Shown: positions 18,561-27,476, counted from the first letter of the stretch. The stretch: 64,000 nt of DNA from Solidesulfovibrio magneticus RS-1 (GCF_000010665.1 NC_012796.1:2075501-2139500), one strand, 5' to 3'. Numbers and translations are program-made. The notes: generated by a model not told the origin, from the letters alone.

Positions 18561-18790
18561 GTGGGACATGCCCCGATTTTTCGGCAACGCAACACGCCGA
18601 AATCATTGACGTGTCCCACTAGTCCCATTTGTCCCGCCATTTTCGAACAGTTCGCGGGAAACACGTAACGGGGCAATGGCGTGGATTGTAATAATATCTT
18701 TTTCTAATGGGACTAGTGGGACAAGTGGGACAAATACCGTTTTTCCAAATGGTTACGGCGTCCCACCATGCCCGATGTGTCCCACCATGG
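18561..18790. repeat. Cluster of GTCCCAC repeats with an 18-base inverted repeat
   Basis: At least eight copies of the core GTCCC(A/G) in both orientations occur within 230 bases. TGTCCCACTAGTCCCATT at 18612-18629 has a perfect inverted copy at 18706-18723. Two AGTGGGACA units lie in tandem at 18715 and 18724, and two GTCCCACCATG units at 18760 and 18780. It resembles iterons or a multi-site operator. No replication gene is adjacent. Confidence 0.7.
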
Positions 18791-18937
18791 CCGGGACCTC
18801 CGTCCCGGCAACCCGATGCGCCGGCAAGGCGAAGCTGCTCAACAAACAAAACACTGGTGACAGCCTAAATGTCTGTCCCTGTGCTAACGGCCCAGGTGTT
18901 TTTCCTTTAACTCAATTTTCTACTGCGGAGGTGTGAA

Positions 18938-19240
18938 ATGCATTCATTTTCTTTAAACAACATTAATCCGAAAGATTTGTTTGAAAAACTTTTTGCTCTG
19001 CCCGCCGGCACAATTTTGGAGATTTCGGGTGATTCACTTGTTCAGCTAATGGCAGCGAAAAAAATGTTGTCGGCCATAGCAAAATCGGAATACAGTTGTG
19101 AATCCTTAGAAGACTGCGTTTGCATTTACCTCGATGCAGAGACAATGAAAGTTCACCTAGCGCGTGGTATTTCGGGGAATTTACGCGGCAGGTTTATCAA
19201 CCATCCTCTTCAGGGGGGAGATGGTTCAGCAAACCTGTAA
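18938..19240 (+). CDS. Small unknown protein
   Basis: 100 residues, MHSFSLNNINPKDLFEKLFA onward, with an amphipathic N-terminal half and a Cys pair in SLEDCVCIYLD. The ATG has a very good GGAGGTG site, so it is probably expressed. No family is recognised. Its 3' end overlaps the convergent HTH gene by 44 bases (19197-19240). The lower GC content marks it as accessory DNA. Confidence 0.6.
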   Translation: MHSFSLNNINPKDLFEKLFALPAGTILEISGDSLVQLMAAKKMLSAIAKSEYSCESLEDCVCIYLDAETMKVHLARGISGNLRGRFINHPLQGGDGSANL

Positions 19241-19562
19241 ACTCACCTTTTACCTTTCGAAGGGGCTTATCGCTTTTTAGCAGAACCTTGTAAGCTTTCA
19301 TGAGTTCTAAAAGCGAAGCCTTTTCAATTCTTTCAGGCGTTATAGCCTCCAAAGCGCTGGCTTGGATGCTATTAAGGCACAACCCTTTAATGTCCCGGAA
19401 CTGCATGGGCGGCCCTTTGTTCAAGCGGAGGGCCGCCATGCGCCGGGCAATCGTCGGCACGGAAACGCCAAGCTCTTTGGCAATCTCCTTCTGGTTCTTC
19501 CCACTGTCCATAAGAATTTTAATGTCTTCTGCTGTGATTTGCCGAGCTTCTTTGTGTCCCAT
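19197..19562 (-). CDS. Helix-turn-helix DNA-binding protein
   Basis: 121 residues. Residues 8-45 (ARQITAEDIKILMDSGKNQK, then EIAKELGVSVPTIARRMAAL) form a typical resolvase/Xre-like HTH. The C-terminal part is helical with no known domain. It is likely a local repressor; a 10-base-arm palindrome lies about 150 bases upstream. The ribosome site at the ATG is weak. Its end overlaps the convergent small gene. Confidence 0.65.
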   Translation of the reverse strand: MGHKEARQITAEDIKILMDSGKNQKEIAKELGVSVPTIARRMAALRLNKGPPMQFRDIKGLCLNSIQASALEAITPERIEKASLLELMKAYKVLLKSDKPLRKVKGEFTGLLNHLPPEEDG

Positions 19563-19707
19563 GGCTACACCCGCAAATTTAATATTTATCGATCAATATA
19601 AAAATATTATCCAATTGTTTCACGGTCAACCCTTTTTGCACTATCTTTGAAAGAAATTATACAGTACTCAGCAGGATCGATATCTTTGAAATGCGAGTCG
19701 TCTAAGT

Positions 19708-19730
19708 TGTTGTAACAATTTGTTACAACA
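19708..19730. promoter_or_regulatory. Palindromic operator candidate
   Basis: TGTTGTAACA-ATT-TGTTACAACA, a perfect inverted repeat with 10-base arms, in the AT-rich spacer between the HTH gene (leftwards) and the end of the GIY-YIG gene. Size and symmetry fit a dimeric HTH regulator; the HTH protein encoded next door is the obvious candidate. Confidence 0.6.
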
Positions 19731-19778
19731 GTAGCGCCTGAAATGGGCTGGCGCGTTGCTCAGGTCTAAGTGATAATT

Positions 19779-20039
19779 TCAAATTTGCTTCAATGACGCA
19801 ATGAAGTTTAGCTTTTTACGTTTTGGCAACTTCTTTATTCTTGCCTCAATCCTTGCTGCCTCAGCCCGACTTTCTACCTCGGCACTTGCCACAAGCCTAA
19901 CTGGCCTTCGGGAAGCAGTGTACTTAGCACCGCCAGATAAAGTACCATTGTGCTCATTCAGTCTACGCGCAATGTCACATGTTATTCCGCAATACAAAGT
20001 CTCGTCGCAGCACTCGACTATATATACAAACCAGCTCAT
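19779..20039 (-). CDS. GIY-YIG domain protein (UPF0213-like)
   Basis: 86 residues: the GIY-YIG core is seen as VYIVECCDETLYCGITCDIA, followed by RRLNEHN and the conserved acidic EAARIEARIKKL. Small proteins of this type are possible nucleases, but their activity is not well established. It starts nine bases after the recD2 stop codon and is probably co-transcribed with it. Joining a structure-specific nuclease fold to a helicase suggests DNA processing. Confidence 0.85.
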   Translation of the reverse strand: MSWFVYIVECCDETLYCGITCDIARRLNEHNGTLSGGAKYTASRRPVRLVASAEVESRAEAARIEARIKKLPKRKKLNFIASLKQI

Positions 20040-20048
20040 TGTTGCCGT

Positions 20049-22226
20049 TCAATTCAATCGGGCTGACAAATGTGTATGGCGAGAAACAGTCTTATTGTTT
20101 CTGACAGCAATGCCAAGAGCTTTCTTGGTTCCCACGAGGACGACAAGCTCTTTCCCCCGAGTGACACCAGTGTACAGCAAATTGCGTTGAAGCATCACAT
20201 AGTGCTGCGTCAGCACAGGAATTACAACCGCAGGGTACTCTGACCCTTGCGACTTATGAATCGACACACCGTAAGCTAAAACAAGCTCATCAAGACCAGA
20301 GAAATCGTAAATTATCGGCCTGCCGTCAATGTCCACAGTCAATTCCTGCTCTTCCTCGTCAATCTTTGTGACCCTGCCAATATCCCCGTTAAAGACTTCC
20401 CGGTCGTAGTCATTCTTTATTTGCATGACCTTATCCCCGACTCGGTAAGTGCGCCCGCCCCGGACTACCTCTGCCCCGTTGGGGTTCAATGCTGCCTGAA
20501 GCGCCAAATTCAGATTGGTCGTCCCGACTATCCCTCGGTTCATGGGCGTCAGCACTTGGACCTGATTGATGGGGTCAAGCCCAAACCGCGCCGGGATTCG
20601 CTCCCGGACCAACTGGATGATCCTTTGCAGTGCCCTCTCAGGCTCTTCTTCCTCGACGAAGTAAAAGTCGTCAGCATCTTTGCGGGGGCGGGTGTCTGGC
20701 ATGACGCCTTTGTTGATCCTGTGGGCATTTACGATAATCGAGGATTCCTGTGCCTGCCGGAAAATTTCGTTCAGTTGCACTACCGGGACGGCTCCCGAAG
20801 CGATCACGTCCTTGAGCACATTTCCCGCGCCGACCGAAGGCAACTGGTCCACGTCACCGACCAGGATCAAGGTGGCCGGCTTGGGAATCGCCTTCAGCAG
20901 ATGGTGCATCAAGATCAAGTCGATCATGGACGCTTCGTCCACGACGATTAGCTCGCAGTCGAGGGGATGGTCCTCGTTCTTCTGGAATCCGCCTTTCTGC
21001 ATGGAATACTCAAGCAACCTGTGGAGCGTTTTAGCCTCGTGTCCCGTGGCTTCAGACATGCGCTTCGCCGCCCGGCCAGTCGGGGCGGCCAACAGGATAT
21101 ACTTGGTGATAGCTGAGAAGATTTTCAGGATGGCTCGGATAATTGTCGTTTTGCCCGTCCCCGGTCCGCCAGTGATGACCAGGACTTTGCTTGTAGCGGC
21201 GGCCTTCACCGCTTCCACCTGCTTCTCGGCTAGGGTCATGGACAGCTTTTCCTGGACCCACTCCACGGCCTTCTCGGCGTCAATGGAGCGGACCCCCTTG
21301 GCAGCAGCCTGGAGCGCCTTCAGCCGCGCTGCGACCTGGTTCTCGGAAAGGTGGTACTTGGCAAGGTAGATGGCCTCTACCGGACCGTCCGGCCGATCCA
21401 GCGTCTCGGCGACAATCTTATGCTCCGTAGCCAGCCGGCCAAGAGCGTCCACCAGGACTCCAGGCTCCACTTCCAAAATCTCGATGGCCTTCACGATCAA
21501 GGGGTCTTGGGGATAGAAAACATGCCCTTCGTCCGAAAGCTGGTGCAGGACATACAGGATGCCAGCCTCGGCCCGGAGCGGAGAGTTTTTGTCGAAACCA
21601 AGCTTCTGTGCGATTTTGTCTGCTGTGACGAAGCCGATGCCGAAAATGTCATGGGCCAGCCGGTAGGGGTTCTCCTGGACAACGGCTATCGACTCGTTCT
21701 TGTACTGCTTGTAAATTTTCGTCGCGTAGCCTGAGCTAACCCCGTGGGTCTGGAGGAACAGCATCACGGAGCGGATTTCTTTCTGCTCCTCCCAGGCCTG
21801 CGCAATCATGCCAACCCGTTTGGAGCCGATGCCCGGAACCTCGATAAGCTTCTGGATGTCAGCCTCGATGACGTCCAGGGTGGCCTCCCCGAACAGCTTG
21901 ACGATCCTTTTAGCCATGACCGGGCCGATGCCCTTTATCAGGCCCGAACCAAGGTACTTTTCGATTCCATGCACTGACGCGGGGACAGTGGTCTTGTAGT
22001 AGGCGAGCTTAAACTGTTCTCCGAACTTGGGGTGATTGGACCACTCCCCCTTCATCTTGATGATCTCGCCCGGAGTGGGGCACAAGATATTGCCTACGAC
22101 GGTCACCAGTTCGCGGCGGCCGTACACCTTGACCTTGGCAATGGTGTAGCCACTCTCTTCACTGGTGAAAGTGACCCTCTCTATTTGGCCACTCAGATCA
22201 GAAAATTCATTTTGCGTTTCACTCAT
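20049..22226 (-). CDS. recD2: RecD2-type 5'-3' DNA helicase (SF1B)
   Basis: 725 residues, full length for RecD2/YrrC. N-terminal OB-like part, helix-hairpin-helix repeats (GLIKGIGPVMAKRIVKLFG, then VPGIGSKRVGMIAQAWEEQ), Walker A GGPGTGKTTIIRA at about residue 355, APTGRAAKRMSEATG, Walker B IVVDEASMIDL, VGDVDQLPSVGAGNVL and the C-terminal UvrD-like SIHKSQGSEYP and LYTGVTRGKELVVLVG. It unwinds DNA independently of RecBC. It begins inside the end of the small gene at 22219-22482 (8-base overlap) and is followed by the GIY-YIG gene. A fragment of a second copy lies at 165-344. Confidence 0.95.
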   Translation of the reverse strand: MSETQNEFSDLSGQIERVTFTSEESGYTIAKVKVYGRRELVTVVGNILCPTPGEIIKMKGEWSNHPKFGEQFKLAYYKTTVPASVHGIEKYLGSGLIKGIGPVMAKRIVKLFGEATLDVIEADIQKLIEVPGIGSKRVGMIAQAWEEQKEIRSVMLFLQTHGVSSGYATKIYKQYKNESIAVVQENPYRLAHDIFGIGFVTADKIAQKLGFDKNSPLRAEAGILYVLHQLSDEGHVFYPQDPLIVKAIEILEVEPGVLVDALGRLATEHKIVAETLDRPDGPVEAIYLAKYHLSENQVAARLKALQAAAKGVRSIDAEKAVEWVQEKLSMTLAEKQVEAVKAAATSKVLVITGGPGTGKTTIIRAILKIFSAITKYILLAAPTGRAAKRMSEATGHEAKTLHRLLEYSMQKGGFQKNEDHPLDCELIVVDEASMIDLILMHHLLKAIPKPATLILVGDVDQLPSVGAGNVLKDVIASGAVPVVQLNEIFRQAQESSIIVNAHRINKGVMPDTRPRKDADDFYFVEEEEPERALQRIIQLVRERIPARFGLDPINQVQVLTPMNRGIVGTTNLNLALQAALNPNGAEVVRGGRTYRVGDKVMQIKNDYDREVFNGDIGRVTKIDEEEQELTVDIDGRPIIYDFSGLDELVLAYGVSIHKSQGSEYPAVVIPVLTQHYVMLQRNLLYTGVTRGKELVVLVGTKKALGIAVRNNKTVSRHTHLSARLN

Positions 22227-22482
22227 CGGCCTTTACCAGCTTAAGAAAGGCTCCGGGATGCTTGAACCCAGTCCTAACTCCCTCGCTGAGGGCCACATCA
22301 AATATGCTCCTTGGGATATTAAGAACCGCAAGTGGTTGTTTGTGCTCAGGCGTGAAGTGTTGCCTAGCTTCCATAACAATCTCGACAACCTCTTCGCCCA
22401 GAACAATTGTTGCCGTCGTTTCAAGCCCGTCGAAATTAACCTCATGCCGCCTGCCCTTAGTGGTACGGATAATAGCATGCAT
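22219..22482 (-). CDS. Small unknown protein coupled to recD2
   Basis: 87 residues, MHAIIRTTKGRRHEVNFDGL to the end KLVKADE. The ATG at 22482 has AGGAGG four bases upstream; an earlier in-frame ATG does not. The end overlaps the recD2 start by eight bases, so translation is coupled. Beta-strand-rich N-terminus, no known domain. A decayed copy is found at 2872-2985, near a decayed recD2 fragment, so the pair has travelled or been duplicated together. A role with the helicase is inferred from this linkage only. Confidence 0.7.
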   Translation of the reverse strand: MHAIIRTTKGRRHEVNFDGLETTATIVLGEEVVEIVMEARQHFTPEHKQPLAVLNIPRSIFDVALSEGVRTGFKHPGAFLKLVKADE

Positions 22483-23181
22483 TTGGCCTCCTAAGTCAGG
22501 GCAAGCCACACCTATGCGGGATGGTGCCTGTGCAAGGTTGCTGGCGTGAAAATGGCCAGTGCTGATTCAAACACTTTATTCGCCCGTCTTCAGGGTTAAA
22601 ATCCCCGGCTCAGTCTGGCAGTTTTCAGTTAGTGGCTGAGTTTTTCTGGACGCTATCGCACCGAAGCAACGACTGTCTTTTACGCCTACACCGGGGTTGA
22701 GAATAGATCGCTTGGCTTGCCGTGATGCAGCTGAACTTTCAGTCCGCAGGCTTTAAACTCACCCGCTTTAGCTTGTTGTTGTTTAGTTGGCTTGATTGAA
22801 AGCCTCATTACTGTTTTGATGATGTTAAAATTTTATATTTTCAGTTACTTGAAGTTGAGATACAGGCACCTAGCCGGAGCTCATTTTCCGTTCTACATTG
22901 TCTCTGGCTGTATCAACAAGGAAATATGTTCTATTGGTTGGCCGTCCCAATTTCATTGGACGTGCCTACAACGTCCTCGACCATCTAACAGAAAAGCCAT
23001 TGAAATTTTGAAGGCCTTATGTTTCTAGGTAGAGTATATTACTAGTTAGTTTGGAATAGTTGATCGGTGCATAAAAATCTTGGAGTTCAGCTTTTTTGTT
23101 AAATGTTGTACGCATGTAATCGCAGGACTGCTTTTTTTTGACTTCACCTGTAATGACACCAATTTTTTTGAACACGATGGA
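22483..23181. other. 700-base gap between the recD2 operon and the defence module
   Basis: No frame with a ribosome site is seen. The part next to 22482 is moderately GC-rich and should hold the recD2-operon promoter; from about 22790 to 23180 it is AT-rich and noncoding-looking. No terminator with a strong stem is visible. Confidence 0.45.
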
Positions 23182-23862
23182 CTAGTGAGGAAGAAGGTAT
23201 GGTTCGTATTTATCATGATCGTGCAAGTATATTGTATTAACTAAAGAAAGGTTTCGGCATTCTCTCTCCGCAAGAGGGCTCCCTCCTTTAGACAGCATGG
23301 ACTGCCAGAGTATAGGGTATGTCTGTCTAACAATGAAAAGAACAAACATTACTGGCGTAAATAGTATTCCGCAACCAAGTCGAATGTCATTTCTAAAACC
23401 TATATGCAAATGTGATGCAGGATGTATTCCTGGATTGTGTTGGTCGGGACGATATTCATATCGTATAGGGGTGACATGCTGTTTTATTCCCTGTTCACAA
23501 ATGTATTGCTCATATTCAGCCTTAAAAGCATCTCCGTCAGATTCATATGAGCCTCCTAGGTTTTCAAGAAAATTTGGATAAGTATCACCAGCATACGGGC
23601 ACTCTAGGTATGTAAAACACACATAATCATCATCCCCGTTTATCTTGTTTTCAAAGCATATAAGAGAGTTGTCCTCAAGGTAAAACGTATAATAATAGCG
23701 CCTATATACTTCTGTCCAATATTTTTCATAGTCTAACCCCCTAAAGAATGCGCCGGGATTGCGAGGAGATGATTGGTTCGGGAAATACTCTTTAAGCAAT
23801 CCAATCTCTTTTAAGAAATTGTTGCACTCATTGATTTGCGGATAGAAGAGTGAATCCTTCAT
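23182..23862 (-). CDS. DUF2290 protein of a helicase-DUF2290 anti-phage module
   Basis: 226 residues. The C-terminal HPASHLHIGFRNDIRLGCGI and TPVMFVLFIVRQTYPILW match the DUF2290 signature, with a conserved His-x-His and a Pro-rich hydrophobic helix. The N-terminal half is acidic and aromatic (YRRYYYTFYLEDNSLICFEN). It follows the helicase gene after 11 bases. As far as I recall, a helicase plus DUF2290 pair was described as an anti-phage system from P4-like satellite hotspots (Rst_HelicaseDUF2290). Its biochemical role is unknown. AT-rich, unlike the core genes. Confidence 0.82.
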   Translation of the reverse strand: MKDSLFYPQINECNNFLKEIGLLKEYFPNQSSPRNPGAFFRGLDYEKYWTEVYRRYYYTFYLEDNSLICFENKINGDDDYVCFTYLECPYAGDTYPNFLENLGGSYESDGDAFKAEYEQYICEQGIKQHVTPIRYEYRPDQHNPGIHPASHLHIGFRNDIRLGCGILFTPVMFVLFIVRQTYPILWQSMLSKGGSPLAERECRNLSLVNTIYLHDHDKYEPYLLPH

Positions 23863-23873
23863 CGCGACAACCT

Positions 23874-25937
23874 TTAATTTATTTTTTTGCTCAATAACAA
23901 CATCCGTATTTTATCTTCGCCATATTGTTCGATCAATTTATCCATCTCTTTTTCTGCTGCTATGTCTGAAAATTTCTTAGAATCCATGTCATCCATAATC
24001 AACATTTCTGGTTCGGTGTAAGTAAACTCCATTCGAGGAAAAATAGTTTTTGCACTTTCCAGCTCTCTTCTAAACGTATTGGCAGCTTCACCTATTCCAG
24101 TTATATACACCCAGCCCTTTGCGCGAGTAAGAGCTGTGAAGATCATGTTTCGGTCGTTTTTTGACGAAAAAGGGCCTGAAACGGCATCAACCCCTAATAC
24201 ATAAACAGAGTATGCTTCATTGCCTTTTGCTTTATTTATTGTTGACAAGGTAACCATTCCTTCCTGTTCAAAATCACGTACTCCGTAGGAGTCTTGGTGG
24301 TTGTTGTGACTCGCTATCCCTAGTTCGTAGAGCTCAGAAGCCATACTGGCCAAATATTCTTTTGCGTGTCGATTGTCCAAAGTGACGACTAAAATATCAT
24401 CGGGGCGCAAGCCTGATTCAATGTCTTGTTTAATTCTCCTGGAAACATGTTCAACTTCTAATTTAATGGTCTGGAATGCTGCACAAGACAAGATGTCGTC
24501 GCGTGTCTGAGCTTCTGATACTGACTTTAGACTGTTTTCTTCTGGACGGGAAATGACCATAAAATCCCCAACTTGAAAATTTCCTTGAAGCACATCGTAG
24601 CCCATGCTTTTCCAGCGCTCTTTGGACTCAAGCATTTGGACAATTTTTCCACCGCTATAAATGCCAAACCCTATAGCATGTGCACATACAATTATCTCTC
24701 TAGGATTTCTATAGCATTTATACAAAACAATATCGTCTTCGGAACATTTGATATCACTTCCAACAACATCACGTATGGCAGGAAGAGATGTTTGGAAAAT
24801 ATTTTGCAGCTCGTCATAAGCCCATGTAGTTCTATTGTCTTTTGTTGACTGTGCCACAAGTTTCACGAATGAATTTGGAAAATCTTGTCCTTCATCGATA
24901 AAAGAGTAGTCATATAAAATTTCAGGAGATGGTTTTTCTTTAAGAAATGCACTGCATATTTTATCAAAAGGGTTTCCCCCCATGTCGCGTGCCTGGCTAA
25001 GCGTGAGCGGTGTAATGCCATTTGCAATACACGCTTCATAATATACCCCTGGAACTGACCGTCCGCCCCATGAGTGCATTACTTTAATGCCATTTTCAAA
25101 GTCGGGACTTCCGTCTGAAAATTGCCTGTAGAATCGAGTAATAAGTTTCTGTACATGTTGATACAGGCTCTTTGTGTGAAACGTAAAAAGAATTGTGGCA
25201 TTAGGATTTTCAATATGTGTTAAAGCGGCCTTCATTGCTAAAATTACTGTTTTTCCCGAGCCCGCTAGCCCCCGAATCCTTTGGACTCCTTCTTTTAGGA
25301 TCATGTAGCCATGACGTTGTTGACGATCAAATTTTGTTATCTCAGCTTCAAGTTTGTTGGCGAGATCACCACGCGAACCACTGGCGACATTTCGACGTGG
25401 CTTTACCCTTATTAAGCCATTAGCACCATCTATTGTTCCAATAAGCCTGTCGTATATATCGTTGCCAATATCTGCGTTGCCTTTTTTTAAAGCTTCAACA
25501 AAAATATGCTCTGTACGAGCGATTTCTGTTTCTGTTTTGGGCAAGACGCAATCAATAACAAGATCAGGACAATATAATATTGACTCAAGATTGAATAAAA
25601 GTGTAGTTCTGCCAGATTTTAGCTCTTTTTCTTTGACCAGTTTTGAATAAATATGGTCGTATAGTGTCTCTAATTGTTCAAGATCCTCGCATATTGTAGC
25701 GCAGTCATTTCTAGAATCTGACAAGCCAACTAAAAAGACGCCTCGATTCTGCGAAATAATAAGAATTTTAGATCTTACAATTTGACCTTCAGTGGTGTTG
25801 AATATCGGAAAGTCGCAAAATACATGGGAGTCACCTAGGTTTAATTCGTTTTCTCGCGTTTTTAATATGCTTCTTACGTTGTCTGCAAGGGGAGACTTTC
25901 TGAATGAGTTTTCATCAGGAATAAAATTAAGAGCCAT
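23874..25937 (-). CDS. SF1 helicase of the helicase-DUF2290 module
   Basis: 687 residues. An N-terminal region of about 200 residues, possibly NERD-like, precedes a UvrD/DUF2075-like helicase: Walker A GLAGSGKTVILA near residue 227, Walker B FIDEGQDFP near 350, a DELQNIF box, LSTINKAKGNEAYSVYVLGV and the arginine-finger motif FTALTRAKGWVYITG near 604. AGGAA precedes the ATG. The downstream DUF2290 gene completes a two-gene defence unit. Low GC and biased codon use suggest recent transfer. I see no obvious nuclease active site in the N-terminal part. Confidence 0.85.
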   Translation of the reverse strand: MALNFIPDENSFRKSPLADNVRSILKTRENELNLGDSHVFCDFPIFNTTEGQIVRSKILIISQNRGVFLVGLSDSRNDCATICEDLEQLETLYDHIYSKLVKEKELKSGRTTLLFNLESILYCPDLVIDCVLPKTETEIARTEHIFVEALKKGNADIGNDIYDRLIGTIDGANGLIRVKPRRNVASGSRGDLANKLEAEITKFDRQQRHGYMILKEGVQRIRGLAGSGKTVILAMKAALTHIENPNATILFTFHTKSLYQHVQKLITRFYRQFSDGSPDFENGIKVMHSWGGRSVPGVYYEACIANGITPLTLSQARDMGGNPFDKICSAFLKEKPSPEILYDYSFIDEGQDFPNSFVKLVAQSTKDNRTTWAYDELQNIFQTSLPAIRDVVGSDIKCSEDDIVLYKCYRNPREIIVCAHAIGFGIYSGGKIVQMLESKERWKSMGYDVLQGNFQVGDFMVISRPEENSLKSVSEAQTRDDILSCAAFQTIKLEVEHVSRRIKQDIESGLRPDDILVVTLDNRHAKEYLASMASELYELGIASHNNHQDSYGVRDFEQEGMVTLSTINKAKGNEAYSVYVLGVDAVSGPFSSKNDRNMIFTALTRAKGWVYITGIGEAANTFRRELESAKTIFPRMEFTYTEPEMLIMDDMDSKKFSDIAAEKEMDKLIEQYGEDKIRMLLLSKKIN

Positions 25938-26180
25938 GACTGATTCCTATTTATGTTTTTCCAATTGAAGCCAATATGTGTACGCCACTTGATATTAGCT
26001 CTTTTGGTCTTTGGAGGCTACGCATTCAACTGCTGCCGAAAGCCGGTAAACACATGCCGTATCATCGTCACACCTTCGAGCACCACCATGGGATCAGGAG
26101 CGGAACCATATTTCATTATCTGCTTACTTCTCCTTCACCCCTGAATCATTTGGCCATTAAGCCATGCAATGCTTTGATAA
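25938..26180. other. Gap upstream of the defence helicase
   Basis: Should contain the promoter of the helicase-DUF2290 operon. A minus-strand frame of about 31 codons (MKYGSAPDPMVVLEGVTMIR) behind a GAAGGAG-like site at too long a distance is seen near 26113-26018; I do not call it a gene. Confidence 0.35.
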
Positions 26181-26366
26181 ATTTCGCCGAAAAGAAAGGT
26201 ATTCCATTCAGTTCCTGAAGTGAGACTGGACGCCAATATGGTCAAAGCCATGGATGGCCTCCGGAGGGGGACAAGCCCTGACGAAACTAAATTCATGCTT
26301 AAGCCCCGCGCGGTTATGATCCGGAGAAGTGTCCGGAAGTTCTATAGACACTCGGCTAAGCGGTAA
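26181..26366 (+). pseudogene. Possible C-terminal remnant of an unknown gene
   Basis: The frame ending at TAA 26364-26366 encodes EVRLDANMVKAMDGLRRGTS and on to RRSVRKFYRHSAKR, a basic, well-formed sequence. A stop lies just upstream of 26181 and there is no ribosome site, so if real it is a fragment. Family not recognised. Confidence 0.3.
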
Positions 26367-27008
26367 AACGTCCCGAACATGGAACGCAAACAACAATATA
26401 GTGGTGTCGAAGTTTTACTCGGAGCGCTGCTCGGTTTTTACCAACTCCGACGAACACATGACTTCTTCCCAGAGTTCATCATATATGATCGTAGACGTTT
26501 ATTCGAACATAGTTCAGAAAATTATAGGTGCGTGGTTGTCAGGCTTGTCAAATGTCGAATCCAGGTGCGGGGCATACGCTCCACGGGTTGCCCAAGGTGG
26601 TTTCAAATACTCCCCTGCGATCGTGTTTTCAAGGCTAAGGGATTAATACTTATAAAAAAGCCTTGTTTTAGCAGGGATAGCATGTCCAAACTCCTGGGCA
26701 AATAAATATCCCTACGTTTTGCGTGATATAACAGGATGTTGCGACTACTGCGTATCTTTTGTTGTCCAGTGATTGTGATCTAAAACCATTCTGAGTATCG
26801 CAAGCCACTAAATCATACAGCAACCCCACCCCCAGTGGGGTCTGACGGGTGGGTGAAGAACCCCCCGCCCCCTCCATGCCCAGGCATCTTCCGCCGGTCG
26901 TTTGGTCCATTCGCCATTGTAGTGTAATATGCAAGCAGTTGTTCTTTGAAAACTTGCTTGCGTGTTTATTCTACCATTTCTGGCTGGCTCGCTTACGGGA
27001 GCAAAGCC
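26367..27008. other. 640-base gap without a supported gene
   Basis: Plus-strand frames of about 100 codons exist but lack ribosome sites and protein-like composition. A CCCCAC..GTGGGG dyad occurs near 26826-26840. I see no tRNA, IS end or known motif. Confidence 0.4.
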
Positions 27009-27476
27009 ATGAACGCAATGAAGTCAAACGCCCTCACCCCCGCTGAAGATTCGGACATTACGGATTACATCAAGAGTGGCGTCATCGTTATCGAAGGCTA
27101 CAACTATCCAGTTGTTCCTGACGTACTGTCTCAGGACGTCTTCAACTCATTGCCTCCCATTGCCAAGCACGCCTTGCTGTATGGCTTCAAGAAGAAGCTG
27201 GTTGATGCCGTGGCCGGCAAGGGTGACGCGAAGGGCTACACCAAGGAGCGTAGGGCCGAAGTGATCGGGAAGGTTTACCGCCGACTGACCGAGGAAAAGG
27301 TTTGGAACAAGGGCGCGTTCGGAGAAGTCGGGCGCAAGGCCAAGACGATTGCCGACAAGGCCCTCGACTTGGGGCTGGAGTTCACTGAGCAAGAGCGGGC
27401 GTTTCTGGCCAAGCTTGCCCAGGCCGAAGAAGGACGTAAGGCAGCCGCAAAGAAGGCTAAGGCCGCTGCGAAGTAG
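27009..27476 (+). CDS. Unknown basic protein, possibly phage- or plasmid-derived
   Basis: 155 residues from the ATG at 27009 (MNAMKSNALTPAEDSDITDY), chosen for the GGGAG site upstream. The middle (LLYGFKKKLVDAVAGKGDAK) and the Ala/Lys-rich end (GRKAAAKKAKAAAK) resemble histone-like tails of DNA-binding proteins. GC-rich, unlike the defence genes to the left. It is the last gene before the tRNA-Arg gene. Family not recognised. Confidence 0.6.
   Translation: MNAMKSNALTPAEDSDITDYIKSGVIVIEGYNYPVVPDVLSQDVFNSLPPIAKHALLYGFKKKLVDAVAGKGDAKGYTKERRAEVIGKVYRRLTEEKVWNKGAFGEVGRKAKTIADKALDLGLEFTEQERAFLAKLAQAEEGRKAAAKKAKAAAK

Noticed and set aside
18612-18790. GTCCCAC repeats as a CRISPR array
   Set aside because: Units are about nine bases, in both orientations and unevenly spaced; there are no spacers of constant length and no cas genes.
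18676-18936. Plus-strand frame of 86 codons over the repeat cluster
   Set aside because: It has no ribosome site and its GTSGTSGT segment is just the repeats read as codons.
23874-25937. Helicase as a Gabija GajB or RecBCD-type subunit
   Set aside because: No GajA-like nuclease or RecB/C partner is adjacent, while a DUF2290 gene follows immediately.
26817-26890. GC-rich hairpin-like stretch as a terminator or RNA
   Set aside because: Pairing is limited to CCCCAC/GTGGGG with no T-run and no upstream gene to end.
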